Source: Azolla caroliniana (lineage: Eukaryota; Polypodiophyta). From it: a DNA stretch of 64,000 nucleotides. The position numbers and the translations under genes were made by a program. This document shows, one piece after another, positions 34,681 to 46,475 of the stretch. The notes below the pieces were generated by a model. The model made no database searches. It saw only the letters and a program-made list of their open reading frames with translations, and was not told the origin of the DNA. Location: NCBI GenBank assembly GCA_043228905.1, contig JBHGNT010000011.1, positions 3,162,001 to 3,226,000 on the forward strand, written 5' to 3'. Numbering within the stretch: position 1 is the first letter of the stretch; the number at the start of each line of letters is the position of its first letter.

Positions 34681-35015
34681 GTGGTTCCCACCCGACTCAT
34701 GCAACGATCCGGAGCCGAAAGGCACGACAGCGCGAAGCCGGTAAGAGGGAGCACGAGCCGGCAAACGGCAAGAACGATGCGACGGCAAACAGTCCAGCGG
34801 CCGGCAAGTCCCACAATTCAGATAGGGATCCGGTGGGACCGGATGCGAATTAACCACACAGTTTTATCAAAAAAAAAAAAAAATCAAATCAAAGTAAATC
34901 ATGCAAGAACGAGGAGTGAACAGGCACCTTGAAAAGGTACGTAGTGGGCTATTAATAGGGTATTAAACCGCCGCCACATGGCACGTCATTCTATTCTAGT
35001 ACACGACATGCACAC

Positions 35016-38000
35016 GTGCAGGTAAGAAAAAAAGGCACCAACATGCAGCAAGAAAAATCCCATCGCATGGAGGTCTTCACATTTTGCGAACAGAGGAGCA
35101 CAAACGTAAACAGGCGATTGAAGATCATCAGACGCGAGCCCACGCACACAGAGCCTCCTCAAACACATCCCTCACCAACACTCACCGACCTCGAAGAAGC
35201 CATGGACTGCGAAGCACTCTCTGAAGCAGCCAAGAAGTGGTTAAGGCAAAACGGGTTAGAAGGTTTCCTCATGATCATGGAGGCGCCACCGCACCGGGAG
35301 GTGGAGAAGATAGTAAAGGAAATCGACACAGAACTGATCACGGAGGAGGCTATCCATGCTTTGATTGGCCTTCCGGAGGGGGGCATCTTCACTATCGACA
35401 ACCCTACCCCGGAGCAGCTCCGAAAATATTTTGGCGAATATTCTCTGGCCAGCAAGGCCTACAACACACAGGGCGGCGAAGATACATTATTTCGAGAGAT
35501 TGCCCGTGTGCTCCATGAATTTGGACATGTATACCCTCGACCCTCGTGCATGCCTCAGAACCGAGCCGGCTTAGTCATAGCAACGTATGAAGGCGTGAAG
35601 GTGGACTGGCCGGTACTGATTGGGGACGGCCTCTATGCGGCCATCGACTCTATAAGAGGCAAGGAGGGTGGGTCGAAAAATATGGATTGTAGTGGTGCAA
35701 TGGCTCACCCTATTGGCGCCACCTATCGAGCCCGTCAAGACCACGAAGCGGGGGAGAACAACCGAAGGCACCCCGAAAACAGCTTCGAAACGGAAGCAGT
35801 TGTTGGCCTCTAAGGCACCCAAAGGGAAGGCGGCCGACATGGACAAGGAAGCAAAAGAGCGCGCCAATAGGAAGCGGCAGGCGGAAACGCAAGAGGAGAC
35901 ACTGGCACGGCCAATCAAGATCATATTTCACCGACCGGTTCAACAATAGCTAGACCCCTTGACAGCAAAAGTCAATATCGGGACTCAAGAGGAGGAAGTA
36001 GAGGAGGAATCGTTAGAGCACCTCCAGCGGCGCCAGAAGGCAAGCACCGCAGAACAGGCTGGGGAGCGTTCGGACCCAAAGAAGGATGGAACGCTTCTAC
36101 CCCGCACTGAGCATCCCACACCAAGGGTGGAACCAGAACCAGTTCGGATAGAACCGGTCACAGAGCTCCCTGCACAACAAGCTATACTGGCGGGTCAGGA
36201 TACTACAAGACCGGAAATTCAAGCGCCGGTAGTACAGTTGCCTCCCTCACCGGCAGGTCAAGAGCAATCAGGGGCGGAGCGGCCAACAGAGGTGCAACCG
36301 GAACCAGAACGGCAAAGTGGTCACCAACCAGAGACAGAGTTGCAGCTCAACGCAACCGGACAAGACCGACCACTGGCTAGCAGAACCAACAGCCAACCCT
36401 CCGTGTAGACGCAACAACAGGGCACCAGCAGCCAATGGCTCCGGTGGATTGGAGAACAGATTGCCGGAGTGGTGCACTACATAGAGGCAGAAGAGAAAGC
36501 ACAGATGGACCGGTTGCTAGTCACAACCGGAGAACTAGAGACGGCCCGGTCGAGGATCCGGAGCCTAGAACAAGACTTGGACCTGGCCACAGAAGAATTG
36601 GCCAAAATGGCCTTAACCGGACCACAGATCCAAGCACCGGTGACTCTAGTAGATGTACAGAATAAAGACACACCATCACCTGTACATAGTAATAAGACCC
36701 CGGAGACGGAACCAATGGCGGCGCAAGCGAAAGAGCTTGTCGAATTGAAAGATGAACTGGCCGCACAAGAAGCATTACGCACCCGAGAAAGGGACTTGAA
36801 GAAAGTGGCAGAAGAAGAACAAAGAAAGACTGTTGAGAACCTCCACTGGGCAGAAGAGAATCTGCAGAAAAGACATCAGGCATATGACCGGCTTAAGGAG
36901 GAGAAAGAGAAAGTGTTGCAAGAAAAGGGTAAGCTGCAACGGATGGTGGAAACGGAGATTGAAAGACTTAAAGAAGAACTCTGTCAACAAAAAGACCAGG
37001 AAGACCACGCTCGCTGGCAACTCAACCAGAAGCTGAAGCAGAAGAACGATGATTTTGAGCATCTGCACCGGGACTATAAGCACCTGGATACGGAGCATAA
37101 GAAGCAGCAAGAGAATATGGCAGAGCTCCGACAGGAAGTTCATCGAGCCGAGACAGCACTAGCTGAAGAATGGGTTTAAAGAACAACGCTACTGGAGGAA
37201 GCCGCGCAGGAACATATGGAGCTCCATAAGAAGCATTATGAAGAAAATGAAAGAGCGACAATGGTATTGCAGAGGTTGCAAAACACTTACCAAAACCAAT
37301 TGTCACATTACTAGGAGTAGGAGGCGGACACGGTGAAGCTGATCAAGCAATTGAAGGAAGAACGGCAAGCCGCGGAGGACAAATCGAAGATGGGACTTGA
37401 GCGGATCCAGTTCATTGTCCAGGCATGGAGGAACAAGTCAAAATGTTTGATTGATGAAAGCTCCGTTCAATGGTGGGACAAATGGGCAAAGCACACAACC
37501 GAACTCCAGTTGCTAAGGGCGGATGCGGAAAACCGGCAGAAGGATGCCGACGACTGCTACATGCTAACAAAGGAGGACTTCACCGTCGTAAGAGATGAGT
37601 TAGCAAAAGATTTTGTAATTCTTGCGGAGGAACAGTCAGCAGTGGTTCGACAACTGGTAGCACAGTTGGACGATGATCGACTGGATGCTCAAATCCAGTT
37701 TGAAAGCTATGAGTGGACTAGGCTATGGCAAGAAGAAGCAAGGCAGGCGGCGACCGTCAACCTCAACAATGAGGAGCTATCGTAGGGGCAAGGACCGGAC
37801 GGAGACAAGGTCGGGGCGAGTCAACTGGAGTCAAATCCGGCAGAGTAGCTGATGCAGGAATCACCGCCACAACCGCCAGTACCGGGAGCCGGACAGACGC
37901 CATCCAAGGAGCAACAGTCGGAGGAGTCGAGGCCGGAGCAACATCAGCCACAACCACAACAGCAACATCAGCCACAACCACAGCAACAACAACAGATTCC

Positions 38001-38058
38001 CCAAGAACCATTGGATACCCTGGAGCAGAGTATTCTGGATATCTTGGACGAAGGCTAA
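35016..38058 (+). pseudogene. Decayed long ORF with coiled coil, retroelement-associated
   Basis: The first frame (35016-35813) encodes a globular segment with DWPVLIGDGLYAAIDSI, reminiscent of domains in plant retroelement extra ORFs. A frameshift near 35690 leads into one frame that runs to 38058, broken only by stops at 35947, 36406, 37177, 37312, 37783 and 37846, most of them TAG. Residues are Pro/Glu-rich to about 36400. They are then strongly heptad-like and rich in E, K, Q and L from 36480 to 37780 (a long coiled coil), and end Gln/Pro-rich. The original protein would have been about 1000 residues. It resembles the additional ORFs of Ogre/Tat- or Athila-type gypsy elements in position, not in any motif I can name. 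Confidence 0.55.
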
Positions 38059-38109
38059 GGACCGGATAGTGGGATTCGACGTACAAGGTACTGTCCCATG
38101 GGCGTGCCA

Positions 38110-38403
38110 TGTGTTACCCGGCCGGCAAAGGAGTTAAAGACCAGAATGTGAAAGGGATTGTATATTCGGAATCTATTATTAAGTAGTTTATGAGACGTGA
38201 ACGGACGGACCGGAATCGGTATGCCGATCCGGATTCGGACTGGTTCCGAACAGGTGCTGGTTGGCACCGTTTTGTACTCAGCACCAGTGACCTATATAAA
38301 GGCCCGGTTACAATGTAAAACTTTGACAGATAATTAATAGAGCTTCTTGATTTATCTTTAAGTGTTGATTACCATTCTGTGCTAATTGTTCTATCATACG
38401 CAT
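38110..38403 (+). repeat. LTR-like segment, left part (probably gypsy-1 3' LTR)
   Basis: It begins near TGTGTTACCC. It contains the TATA element CCTATATAAAGG at about 38290 and transcribed-region sequence after it, and is interrupted at 38404 by a hAT-like element. Sequence after the insertion (39275-39400) reads as its continuation. The left boundary is uncertain. Confidence 0.5.
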
Positions 38404-39266
38404 CAAGGTTGTTAGGTACGTTAGGTACGGTACGGATACCATACGTATTTAACGTATTAATACCCGTATAGTACCTCCCAATTTAAAAATACGTTAAATA
38501 CGTTTTCTTAATATGTTAAATACTTATAAAATACGTATTTTACGTATTTTACGCATAGTACGTTAAAGACTTCTAGAATTTAAAATTTATTTACCTTTCT
38601 AAAAAATATCTATAATATTGTAAAAAACATCTATGTTTACACAATTTTGTGATGTACAATATAGTTGTACATCCTAAAATGCATATAAGACATTTGACCA
38701 TTTCACATCCTAAAATACTTGTAGTAATATTGATGTCAACATCCCCTTATTCTACAAATCAGTGTAAGTGTGTATCATGATGTTCTACTTCAAATTGTAA
38801 TTATTTACAATTATGCCTTCATAGATTGAGGAATCGTCTACGATTATCACACTCATGATAGGTTTCTCTTTTCTTCGTTTTCTTCTTCTTCTTCTTCTAT
38901 CTTCTGCTATTATCACACTCAGGACAGGTTTATGTCTTCTTTTCTCTCTTCTTCTTCTTCTTCTTCTTCTTCTTCTTCTTCATCTTCTTCATCTTCTTCA
39001 TCGTCGTCTCTTCAATTCTTCTTTCTTCCTTCCTTTGGCTTCTTTTTCACTAAAATCTTTTTTTTCTTTTGCTTTTTGTTGGTGTTTTACTTACATTTTC
39101 TTTATAAATATGTATTATACCTATTTTTTTATAAATACGTTAAATACCATATTGGACAAATGTACATGATATTTGACTGAACAACATTGAGGTATAGTAC
39201 GTACTATACAAATGATGAGGTACTATACGTATTCAAACGTTAAATACGGGTACGTAAACAACCATG
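38404..39266. mobile_element. hAT-like non-autonomous DNA element (863 bp)
   Basis: Perfect 8-bp target duplications ATACGCAT (38396-38403 and 39267-39274) flank inverted termini CA(A/T)GGTTGTT. An 8-bp duplication and termini fitting the YARNG pattern are hallmarks of hAT transposons. The interior is rich in TACGTATTTAACG-type motifs in both orientations, has a (TCT)n microsatellite at about 38945-39002, and contains no transposase. It therefore depends on a partner. Confidence 0.78.
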
Positions 39267-39274
39267 ATACGCAT

Positions 39275-39409
39275 GTATCAAGTCTAATGCCATATTCCTA
39301 AGTAACCAATTAAAGTCTGATTAATCGTTGAGTCTTAAGTTATCTCGTTGTAGCACCCCTTTGGTGAAGTGTCTTCCGTAGACACCCTGTGTTAGGCCAT
39401 TGTCCGGCC
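39275..39409 (+). repeat. LTR-like segment, right part
   Basis: These 135 bp after the hAT-like insertion read on from the segment before 38396. They include GTAGCACCCCTTTGGTGAAG, a sequence style typical of U5, and stop where antisense copia gag begins. Confidence 0.4.
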
Positions 39410-40269
39410 CTAAGGAATAACAATCTTCTCCTGGAGTTCACGAGCCTTGATCTCTTCATTGAAGTTGTTGTACAGGCTCATGTCGATGAAGCACCGGATG
39501 TATGTCGTCGTCTTCATGTGCATCACCTCCCACATTGTGGCGTCGATCTTATCCAATCTCTTGTCCCCGAACTGAACCAACAACCAAAGATCTTTAACCA
39601 CCAGCATATCCCTCATCTTCAACTTCCACACTGAGTAGTTGGAGCCGGTGAGCTTGAACATGCCGCCGAACAATTCTTCCATTTCCTGTGTTGTTCGCTC
39701 TGATACCAGTTTGTAGAGAATAACGCGGAATGCTGCTCAGCCACAACCAAGTCTTGGATCACTTCGTTTAAGGATCAAACACAGAAATGGGGGTTGGAGA
39801 TAAGTGCACGTACACACACGAACAATAGAGAGTACACAGGATGTTTTTGTGGAAACCCTAAATGGGAAAAAACCATGGGAGCCCACGGACTCCAACTATC
39901 ACTCTGAGGGGAGGAATACAATGTGAGACTCAGAGGCAATGACCTTGAGCTCTATGTCTTCGCCAACCGGCGGTTACAACAGAAATTGTTCTATGTTTGT
40001 CTCACTCTCTATACAACAATTATGCACATACAACAATATGACAACAACTACATAAAGTGATTGCCCTAAGTCATATTTATACTTATATGAACTTAGGGCT
40101 ATTTACAAATATAGCCTCAATAGGCTTACTCAAAAATATATTTACAAATATGTCTTCTCTTCCAGTTCTCACCGAGTCCATCCGATCCGGTTTTCGGATC
40201 TCTTCCGGTTCTCACCGAGTCCTCTTCATTCATAATCGGATCCCATCCGGAGGGACCGACTTCTCAACA
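39410..40269 (-). mobile_element. Truncated Ty1/copia 5' end (copia-3): LTR, PBS and gag start
   Basis: On the minus strand there is a 558-bp LTR (40269-39712) beginning TGTTGAGAAGTCGGTCCCTCC, which is related to the LTRs of the cluster at 10374-26075. It is followed by the primer-binding site TGGTATCAGAGC (39708-39697) and a gag start (MEELFGGMFKLTGSNYSVWK, from 39682). Gag stops at 39410, so the element is truncated after about 90 codons. It interrupts or abuts the protease region of copia-4 at 40270. Confidence 0.85.
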
Positions 40270-41162
40270 GGGTCGGTCTTTTCAACTACATTCACAACCC
40301 CTTTCTAGATTGATCGTCATCATTGGGTACAAGTTATTGTACTTGTGCCCGCTTCCAATTCTTAGATTTCCTCATTTGATCATCCATGCTGTCTCATTGA
40401 GAGTCATTCGGTACCCATCTTCGGCTAGCATGCCGATGGAGACCAGACTCCTATTCAGATCAAGTACGCGTCGAACTTGGTGCAGGGTGATCATGTTGCC
40501 ATTCGGCAATCGAATGGGGACCTCTTTGATCCCTGCAATTATACACTCCTGCCCATTTCCGAGTCAGACTGTGGTGTTGGCATTGGCCGAATAGTTCGAA
40601 AACCATTCGATGTTCGGGATTATGTGAAATGTGTCGCCGGAATCCAGCAACCACGTGTGTGCGTCTTGCACACTATAGAGGACTTCTCCAATCATTAAGT
40701 CCTCTAAGGAGAGGATTTCTCCCAATCGGGTGTCGACAACATTGACTTGCTTGCCAACTGAAGAGTGATTTGAGTCAAATCGTCCTCGATTCCGCTCGGA
40801 TAGCCGACCACTCTCTTTCCTTTTGATCGACCAACAGTCGGAAACATTGTGGCCGGCTTTTCTGTAGTGGGTGCAAAATTCGCCTGATCGGCTCGTTTTC
40901 AACTTCAGCCGTCATCGGTTCCCCCTCGTTTTCAATCGACTATGATTTTGTCTTGTTCTCTCGATCAACTCGGTCGAGTGATGGGCTTTGGCCGACTCAT
41001 CGATGGTGAGTCCCATCGATTTTCGCCGAATATCCTCATTGAGGATTTGGTCAATTGTTTCATCCTAATTCAGCCTAGGGCTACGATTGGTGAATGTCGT
41101 ACAGAAGACCTCCCAACTCGTCGGCAAGCTTGACTGGAGGGCAAGAGCTTTAACTTCTTCTT
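40270..41162 (-). pseudogene. copia-4 gag end and protease remnant (left part)
   Basis: On the minus strand, a degenerate zinc knuckle CTHYRKAGHNVSDC (second Cys changed to Tyr) and the aspartic protease WLLDSGDTFHI are seen at 40902-40564. Further copia sequence, including RLPNGNMITLHQVRRVLDL, runs down to about 40300, with stops. The remainder of the same element lies at 52615-53475, displaced by copia-2. Confidence 0.8.
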
Positions 41163-42497
41163 TTTAAAAACGAAGGTCTGGAAGTGTTAGACAACCAGCT
41201 TAGCTAGATAGCAATAGAGAGATAGATAGATAGATAGATTATATTATCGTCTTCGGAGGTCAAATCACGTTATACGTGTGAAAGTGAGTAGTGACTCTCG
41301 ATGTTCAAGAACTTTACCAATGAATATTGCAATCGAGAGTGCACATTGTGGTTGTGAGAGGAATTCATGCAAAGATTGGGCTCGATTAAAGAGATGTGGA
41401 AAGCATGGTCGAATATGATCAAAGGCAGAGCATTGTATCAAAGTGTGATACTCAGACTCGCGAACTTGTTTAGGGCAAAGTGTGCATAACCGACCACTCT
41501 CATCACTTGTACCCCAACGCCTTGTTTCACATCGCAATGCATGTGAGCTAAGTCGCATGGAAGCAATGGTTCGAATGGCAGATAACAATATGGGCTCTAA
41601 CATGTATGGATGTGTACGATTTCCCCATTCCGCAAAGAATATGGTTTTGTAGTTAGGTGCAACATGTGTAGTATAATGTGTGAAGCATGAGCCTCCACAT
41701 TTGTCCCATGTCATGATACATTGGCGTTGCAAAAATGCCTCATTTACAGAGGAATCTAATGATGCATCATGAAGCAAGTGTCTCGCATCCCATCTACCAA
41801 ACCATTTTTCTATATCTTGCATCCAACCGGAACACAAAATTTTGCTTTTGTGCGTCTTTTGGATCTTTTTGCTTGCTTCCCACGCAATTCTAGGAAGTTG
41901 ATGTGAGGGACTTTTTTGAACCTTAAGCATGTATTAAAAAACCTTTCCATGGCCATGATCTCAATGCGAAGCGATCCTGTCTCAAGGAGGAGGAGGGTGT
42001 AGGGCGTTTGTTTCTTAACTTGTAGAAACTTGGTAAGAAAATGCTTTTGGACATTTTCAAACTCTTTCCACATAGATTTAGGGATACTACCGCCCCATAC
42101 TTCCACCCCATAGAGAAGAACTGGTGTCACCAATCTGTCGAAAAGAGAGAGAGAGAGATTAACACACAGAAGGTACGCAGGAGAGACAAAGATAGAGAGA
42201 GAGCAGAACAACTTAAATCTATTATCAACAACTCTGTAAAATTCTCTGTATATACAACGTGCTCAATACCACTATTTATACAAGTCCTAAGAGGACTTGA
42301 CAAAAGTATAATGCACTTCAATGCTCACACGAGCGTTTGACACTAACTACGAGACATTAACTACCTACTATTCTAGGCTGCTACTAGGCTTCCGATTACT
42401 ACTTGATCTGGCTAACCGGCTCCCCAACTCACCGGCTCACCGATCCGGCTCAGGCTTATTCAGCCAATCCGGATCCGGTTGAGCTTGCCTCTCAACA
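41163..42497 (-). repeat. copia-2 3' LTR, interrupted by a LINE fragment
   Basis: Parts 41163-41225 and 42140-42497 together match the LTR at 52170-52614. The intervening segment is LINE-derived. The first bases (TTTAAAAACG instead of TGTAAAAACG) show decay of the LTR end. Confidence 0.82.
41226..42139 (-). mobile_element. 5'-truncated LINE (non-LTR retrotransposon) 3' end
   Basis: The minus-strand frames 42139-41810 and 41930-41265 encode the end of a LINE ORF2: FDRLVTPVLLYGVEVWGG, then QKHFLTKFLQVKKQTP, and a C-terminal zinc-finger-like CTLCPKQVRESEYHTLIQC. The 3' end carries a (TATC)n tail rather than poly(A). It is inserted in the copia-2 3' LTR in an AG-rich stretch. A frameshift near 41930 and 5' truncation make it inactive. 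Confidence 0.82.
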
Positions 42498-42988
42498 CTC
42501 CCCCTCAACCTCAACTTGAGTTCGGATCGTAGTGTCAGTCTCCATGGCAGTCGGTCCTTCCACCTCCGCCTCGCTCGCGCTCCTCGTCCGGTCCCGTCCC
42601 GTTTGCCGCGACCCTTCTGATTTTGCGCACCTCGACCTCCTTGGTCGGCTTGTCTATTCAACATGCCCAATTCAGCTCCCTCGTTGTTGTGACTTCGGCG
42701 CTTGCCAATTCGCCGATTCCTTCGTGTTGGCGTCGACTTTCGTTGCCTTCTCGTCCTCTTGGACTTGAATTGATCTGGTTCTTCTGAATCCGTCTGTTGA
42801 ACCGAATCGACTGTCTCAAATTCGTTCCAGCTCTTGTCTGAATCGGTCGCTCCCGATTCGTCTTCCGGTTCCAGGCCCTTCACCACATCGGGCCATGTCC
42901 GGGTCTTGGTCTTCTTCTTCCGGTCGGCTCTGTCCTTCTTGACTCTATCGCCACTACCGCTTGTTTCCGACTTGTTCGGATGTGTCAA
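42437..42988 (-). pseudogene. Charged ORF between RNase H and 3' LTR of copia-2
   Basis: A 183-codon frame lies downstream of RNase H and runs into the LTR. It is very rich in Lys, Arg, Glu and Ser, with runs such as KRTRRQRKSTPTRRNRR. It could be a decayed part of the acidic/basic linker displaced by rearrangement, or an extra ORF. I find no recognisable domain. Confidence 0.35.
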
Positions 42989-43099
42989 CTACCTTTGTCA
43001 ACTCAGCCCCTTTCTTCTTCTTGTCTCTCCCTTTGCTAGTTCTTCCCTCACCGGCACAATCGGCAGTTTCTTTGCCTTTGCCCGTTCTCCCCCTCAAGT

Positions 43100-44434
43100 G
43101 TGGCACGTCGAGATGCTGAACACCAAGCATTTCGGTGAAGTGCTACAACTTGTCTGATCCAAGCGGTTTGGTGAAGATGTCGGCAACTTGCCGATCTTTA
43201 TGAACATACCGAGGTTCGACTTCACCGCTCAGGACACGCTCACGCACGAAGTGGTAATGCACTTCTATGGAATGTGGGGTTCTTGGCGAGCTGCATGTTG
43301 CTTATGTTGTCGCGGTAGATCAGGATCGGGGTCGGCACCTCGATCCGCAGGTCTTGCAACAGTCACCAAAGCCAAATGGCTTCACGAGTGGCAACAGTAG
43401 CGCCCCGGTATTCAGCCTCAGTGCTCGAAAGGGCCACTATAGGCTGTTTTTTGCTGCTCCACGCAACAGCCGCGCTACCAAGGGAAAACATATAGCCAGA
43501 GGTGAATCGGCGATTTGATGCATCGTAGGCCCAGTCGGCACCAGTGTAGCCGACTAGCTCTTCGGTTATACCATGCCGGTATAACAGTCCCCGGTCCTTC
43601 GTGCCGCTCACATATCGCAAAATTCGATGCGCGCACAAAAGGTGCTCCACAGTCGGCTTCTGCATATATTGGTTGATCATGCCGACCGGATAACTGATGT
43701 CGGGTCGGGAGATTGTCAAATATATAAGGCTTCCGACGATTTGTCGGAACCGCTTCTCATCGCAGGCCGGTCCAGAGTCAGGACGGAGCTTCTGGTTCCA
43801 GTCCAGGGGTGTGGAGATCGATCGGCATTCCGTCATGCCGAACTTGTACATCATATTCAACACATAGTGTCTTTGTGAGAACAATATGCCATCGGGGGTT
43901 TGGATCACCTCGACCCAAAGGAAATAGTGAAGGTCCCCCAAGTCCTTCATCTCAAATGCGTCCGACAGCTGGGACTTGACTCAGCTGATTTCATCGAGTT
44001 CGGGTCCGGTGATGACTAGATCATCAACATACAACAAGATGCAAACCGAACCGTCCGGACCTTGCCAGATGAACAACGAAGAGTCAGACTTGGAGGCCAC
44101 AAACCCCATCTTACGCAACCGGTCCGTAATCTTCGCATTCCAAGCTCGGGGGGCTTGCTTCAGGCCATAAAGTGACTTCTTCAGCCGGCATACCGCCGAC
44201 TTGTTCATCTCACACTAGAAATCGAGGGGTTGGGTCATAAAGACCTCTTCTTCAAGATCACCTTGAAGAAATGCATTATTCACGTCCATCTGGTGAAGAT
44301 ACCACCCCCTTGCCATAGCAACCGCCAGCACCACACGAACCGTCGTCATCTTCGCTACTGGAGCGAAGGTCTCGTCGTAGTCGATTCCGTGGGTCTGCGC
44401 GTATCCCTTCACCACTAACTGGGCCTTGTACTGG
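43100..44434 (-). pseudogene. copia-2 reverse transcriptase and RNase H
   Basis: The minus-strand frames show [18 protein letters not shown], then [29 protein letters not shown] and ILLYVDDLVITG (the catalytic pair is intact). MKDLGDLHYFLWVEV and the RNase H blocks GYTGADWAYD and SSTEAEYRGA follow. A stop at 44209, a break at 43975-43980 and stops beyond 43360 disrupt it. A classic RVT_2 order in pieces. Confidence 0.87.
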
Positions 44435-45122
44435 TTAACCGAACCATCGACATTGTACTTTACCCTTCAACCACACCATTTTGCTCCAGTGTGTACCTGC
44501 AACTGAATTCTCTCCGAATTCCATTATGTTGTAGATAACTATTGAATTGGCCGGAAAAGTATTCTTTCCTGCCATCCGATTGAAGGCACTTGATCTTCCT
44601 CTCTGTTTCCCATTCAACCAAACTTTGAAGGTTCCGGAAACACTCAAAGACTTCGCTCTTCCTCTCGATGAGGTAGATCCACGTGTGCCGGTTGTAGTCG
44701 TCGATGAAGGAGACGAAATATCGACTCCCGCCAAGACTAACATTCTATGTCGGTCCCCATACATCCGAATGAATAAGATCGAGCTTGTTACGGCTACGAT
44801 TTCGTTCGGTGGGGAATGGAAGCTGGTGTTGCTTCCCGAGTTGGTAGGCTTCACATATTTGGACCTTCCGGCCACTGAACTTCAGCAAACCGAAAACAAC
44901 TTGTTTCGTTTGCAAGTCTTGAAGCCTCCGGTAATTGACGTGGCCGATCCGCTTGTGCTAGAGATCAATATCCGATTCACTCTTCTATCCTTTGGCGAAC
45001 AAAGAGGTGCCGACGTCATTGGTGTCGAGGATGAACATCCTCCCATCTCTATGCCCTTGCGCAATAATCTGGCCCTCTTCCTCGATGAAGCACCCAAGGT
45101 GCGTAAACTGCACCTGCATCCC
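44435..45122 (-). pseudogene. copia-2 integrase remnant
   Basis: On the minus strand a pre-integrase HKRIGHVNYRRLQDLQTK and then LDLIHSDVWGP, FVSFIDDYNRHTWIY, LQSDGRKEYFSGQF and EQNGVVEG can be followed across frame changes. The triad is recognisable, with the Asn-Gly-Gly of the second Asp block altered. Non-functional. Confidence 0.78.
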
Positions 45123-46012
45123 CTAGTCAACGATCTGACCAACTGACACTAGGTTCTTCGTGATAGTCGGAACATGTAACACGTTCATCAGCTTCCCCCT
45201 CTGTCCGACGTGGCTCAAAGGGACTTCTCCAATATGGACAATTGGGCGAGGAGTGTCGTCTCCGGTTTCGAAAACTCCCGGTTTCTCCAAGAAAGAGAAC
45301 CACTCTTTGTGGCTCATCATGTGATTCGACACACTGGAATCAACGTACCACACTTCCTCTGATTTGGAAGTGGTCTTCTTCATCGAGTTAGCCTCGTGTT
45401 TCATCACCAATGTTGGCCCTTTACCGGCTTTTCCGGTTTTGGATCCTCCTGATCCTTCTGCGTAGTGCGAGTATTGCTGGTTCTCTCTGTCGGCCTTGCC
45501 GGATCCGGATTTGTCTGAATCGGCGCGCTTCTTCCAACACTCGCTTTCTCTGTGGCCCTTTTTACCATAGTACCAGCATTCCGTGTTGGCCTTTGCTTGC
45601 CAGCCTCCGATGCCGCCTTGACTCCCCCTGCTTGTGGAGGGTCCGGAACTGCTGTCGGCACGTTCTTTGTGCCTTCAGTCCTGCTCTTGTCGGCCGCTAC
45701 CATTGCGAGCCGACCCGCCTCGTCCACCACGCCCACAGGGTCGATCCGCCTCCGTGTACAGCATCCGGTTGTCGGTGGGTGCACTTGTTAACGCACCGGC
45801 GTGGTTCTCCTCTACAAGGAGCATCGACTGTAAGTATAAAAATGACGGCGTATTCTCCCTTGTACATACCACTGTTTGGAACGCTCTGAACTTAGACGCT
45901 AGGCCCCCAAGACAGATCTGCACCATCTCATCTTCCTCTACAGTGACATTGATAGAGGCAAGTGAGTCAGAGATCTCTTTGATTCGGGCCGTGTAATTGG
46001 CTACCGATATGT
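45123..46012 (-). pseudogene. copia-2 gag C-terminal part and protease
   Basis: From 46012 down, gag continues with YTARIKEISDSLASINV and MVQICLGGLASKFRAF. A knuckle-like CWYYGKKGHRESEC (second Cys lost) follows, then protease EVWYVDSSVSNHMMSH at about 45340. Gag is continuous with 51720-52049 once the chromovirus is removed. Confidence 0.78.
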
Positions 46013-46475
46013 TGTCAGGAATAGTACTAAATAGAGAGAGGATTAGTACTAAACAGGAGAGAATTAGTACTAGAGAAGGGAAGTACTATTAGTACTAAGA
46101 GGACGGGACTACGTAAGACTCCCGAGAGAGGAAGAGAGAAGAGGAGAGAGAGAGATAGCGAGGATGAGAGAGAGAGAGATGATGATAACAGATTATATAT
46201 TATAAGAAGAGTAAGTACAAAAGGGCTATGAGGCTAAAGACTGGCGTTGAACCAATTTGGTTCAACATAATGCCTAGTGCCCTCTTTTATAGTGTTCTCA
46301 TGAGTAATCCTGAAGCTTCTAGAATGTTCCAGAGAAATCTGGAATATACATTAATTTCCTATAATAAAATGTAAATGAAAATAATATCCTACATATTACA
46401 ATAGATGATATAATGGTCAAGAGCTCGACCCATATAACCTAAGGTCATAGGTTCGAGTCTTGCCATATCATGACA
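46013..46475 (-). repeat. Chromovirus 3' LTR
   Basis: It matches 51274-51719 with scattered substitutions and about 20 extra bases near 46025-46050, where an AGAGAGA(A/G)TTAGTACTA motif is repeated. The tRNA-like terminus is at 46402-46473. Confidence 0.88.

Noticed and set aside
3031-38058. Reading gypsy-1 and the coiled-coil ORF as one intact element
   Set aside because: An LTR-like block with its own TATA and polyadenylation signals lies between them (33880-34680), and the boundaries are not clear. I kept them as separate features.
38855-39180. Two plus-strand frames rich in Leu, Phe and Ser
   Set aside because: They lie across a TCT microsatellite and AT-rich sequence inside the hAT-like element. 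Low complexity explains the open frames.
41226-41265. GATA repeat as an independent microsatellite
   Set aside because: It is the 3' tail of the antisense LINE fragment and marks its insertion point, so it is described there.
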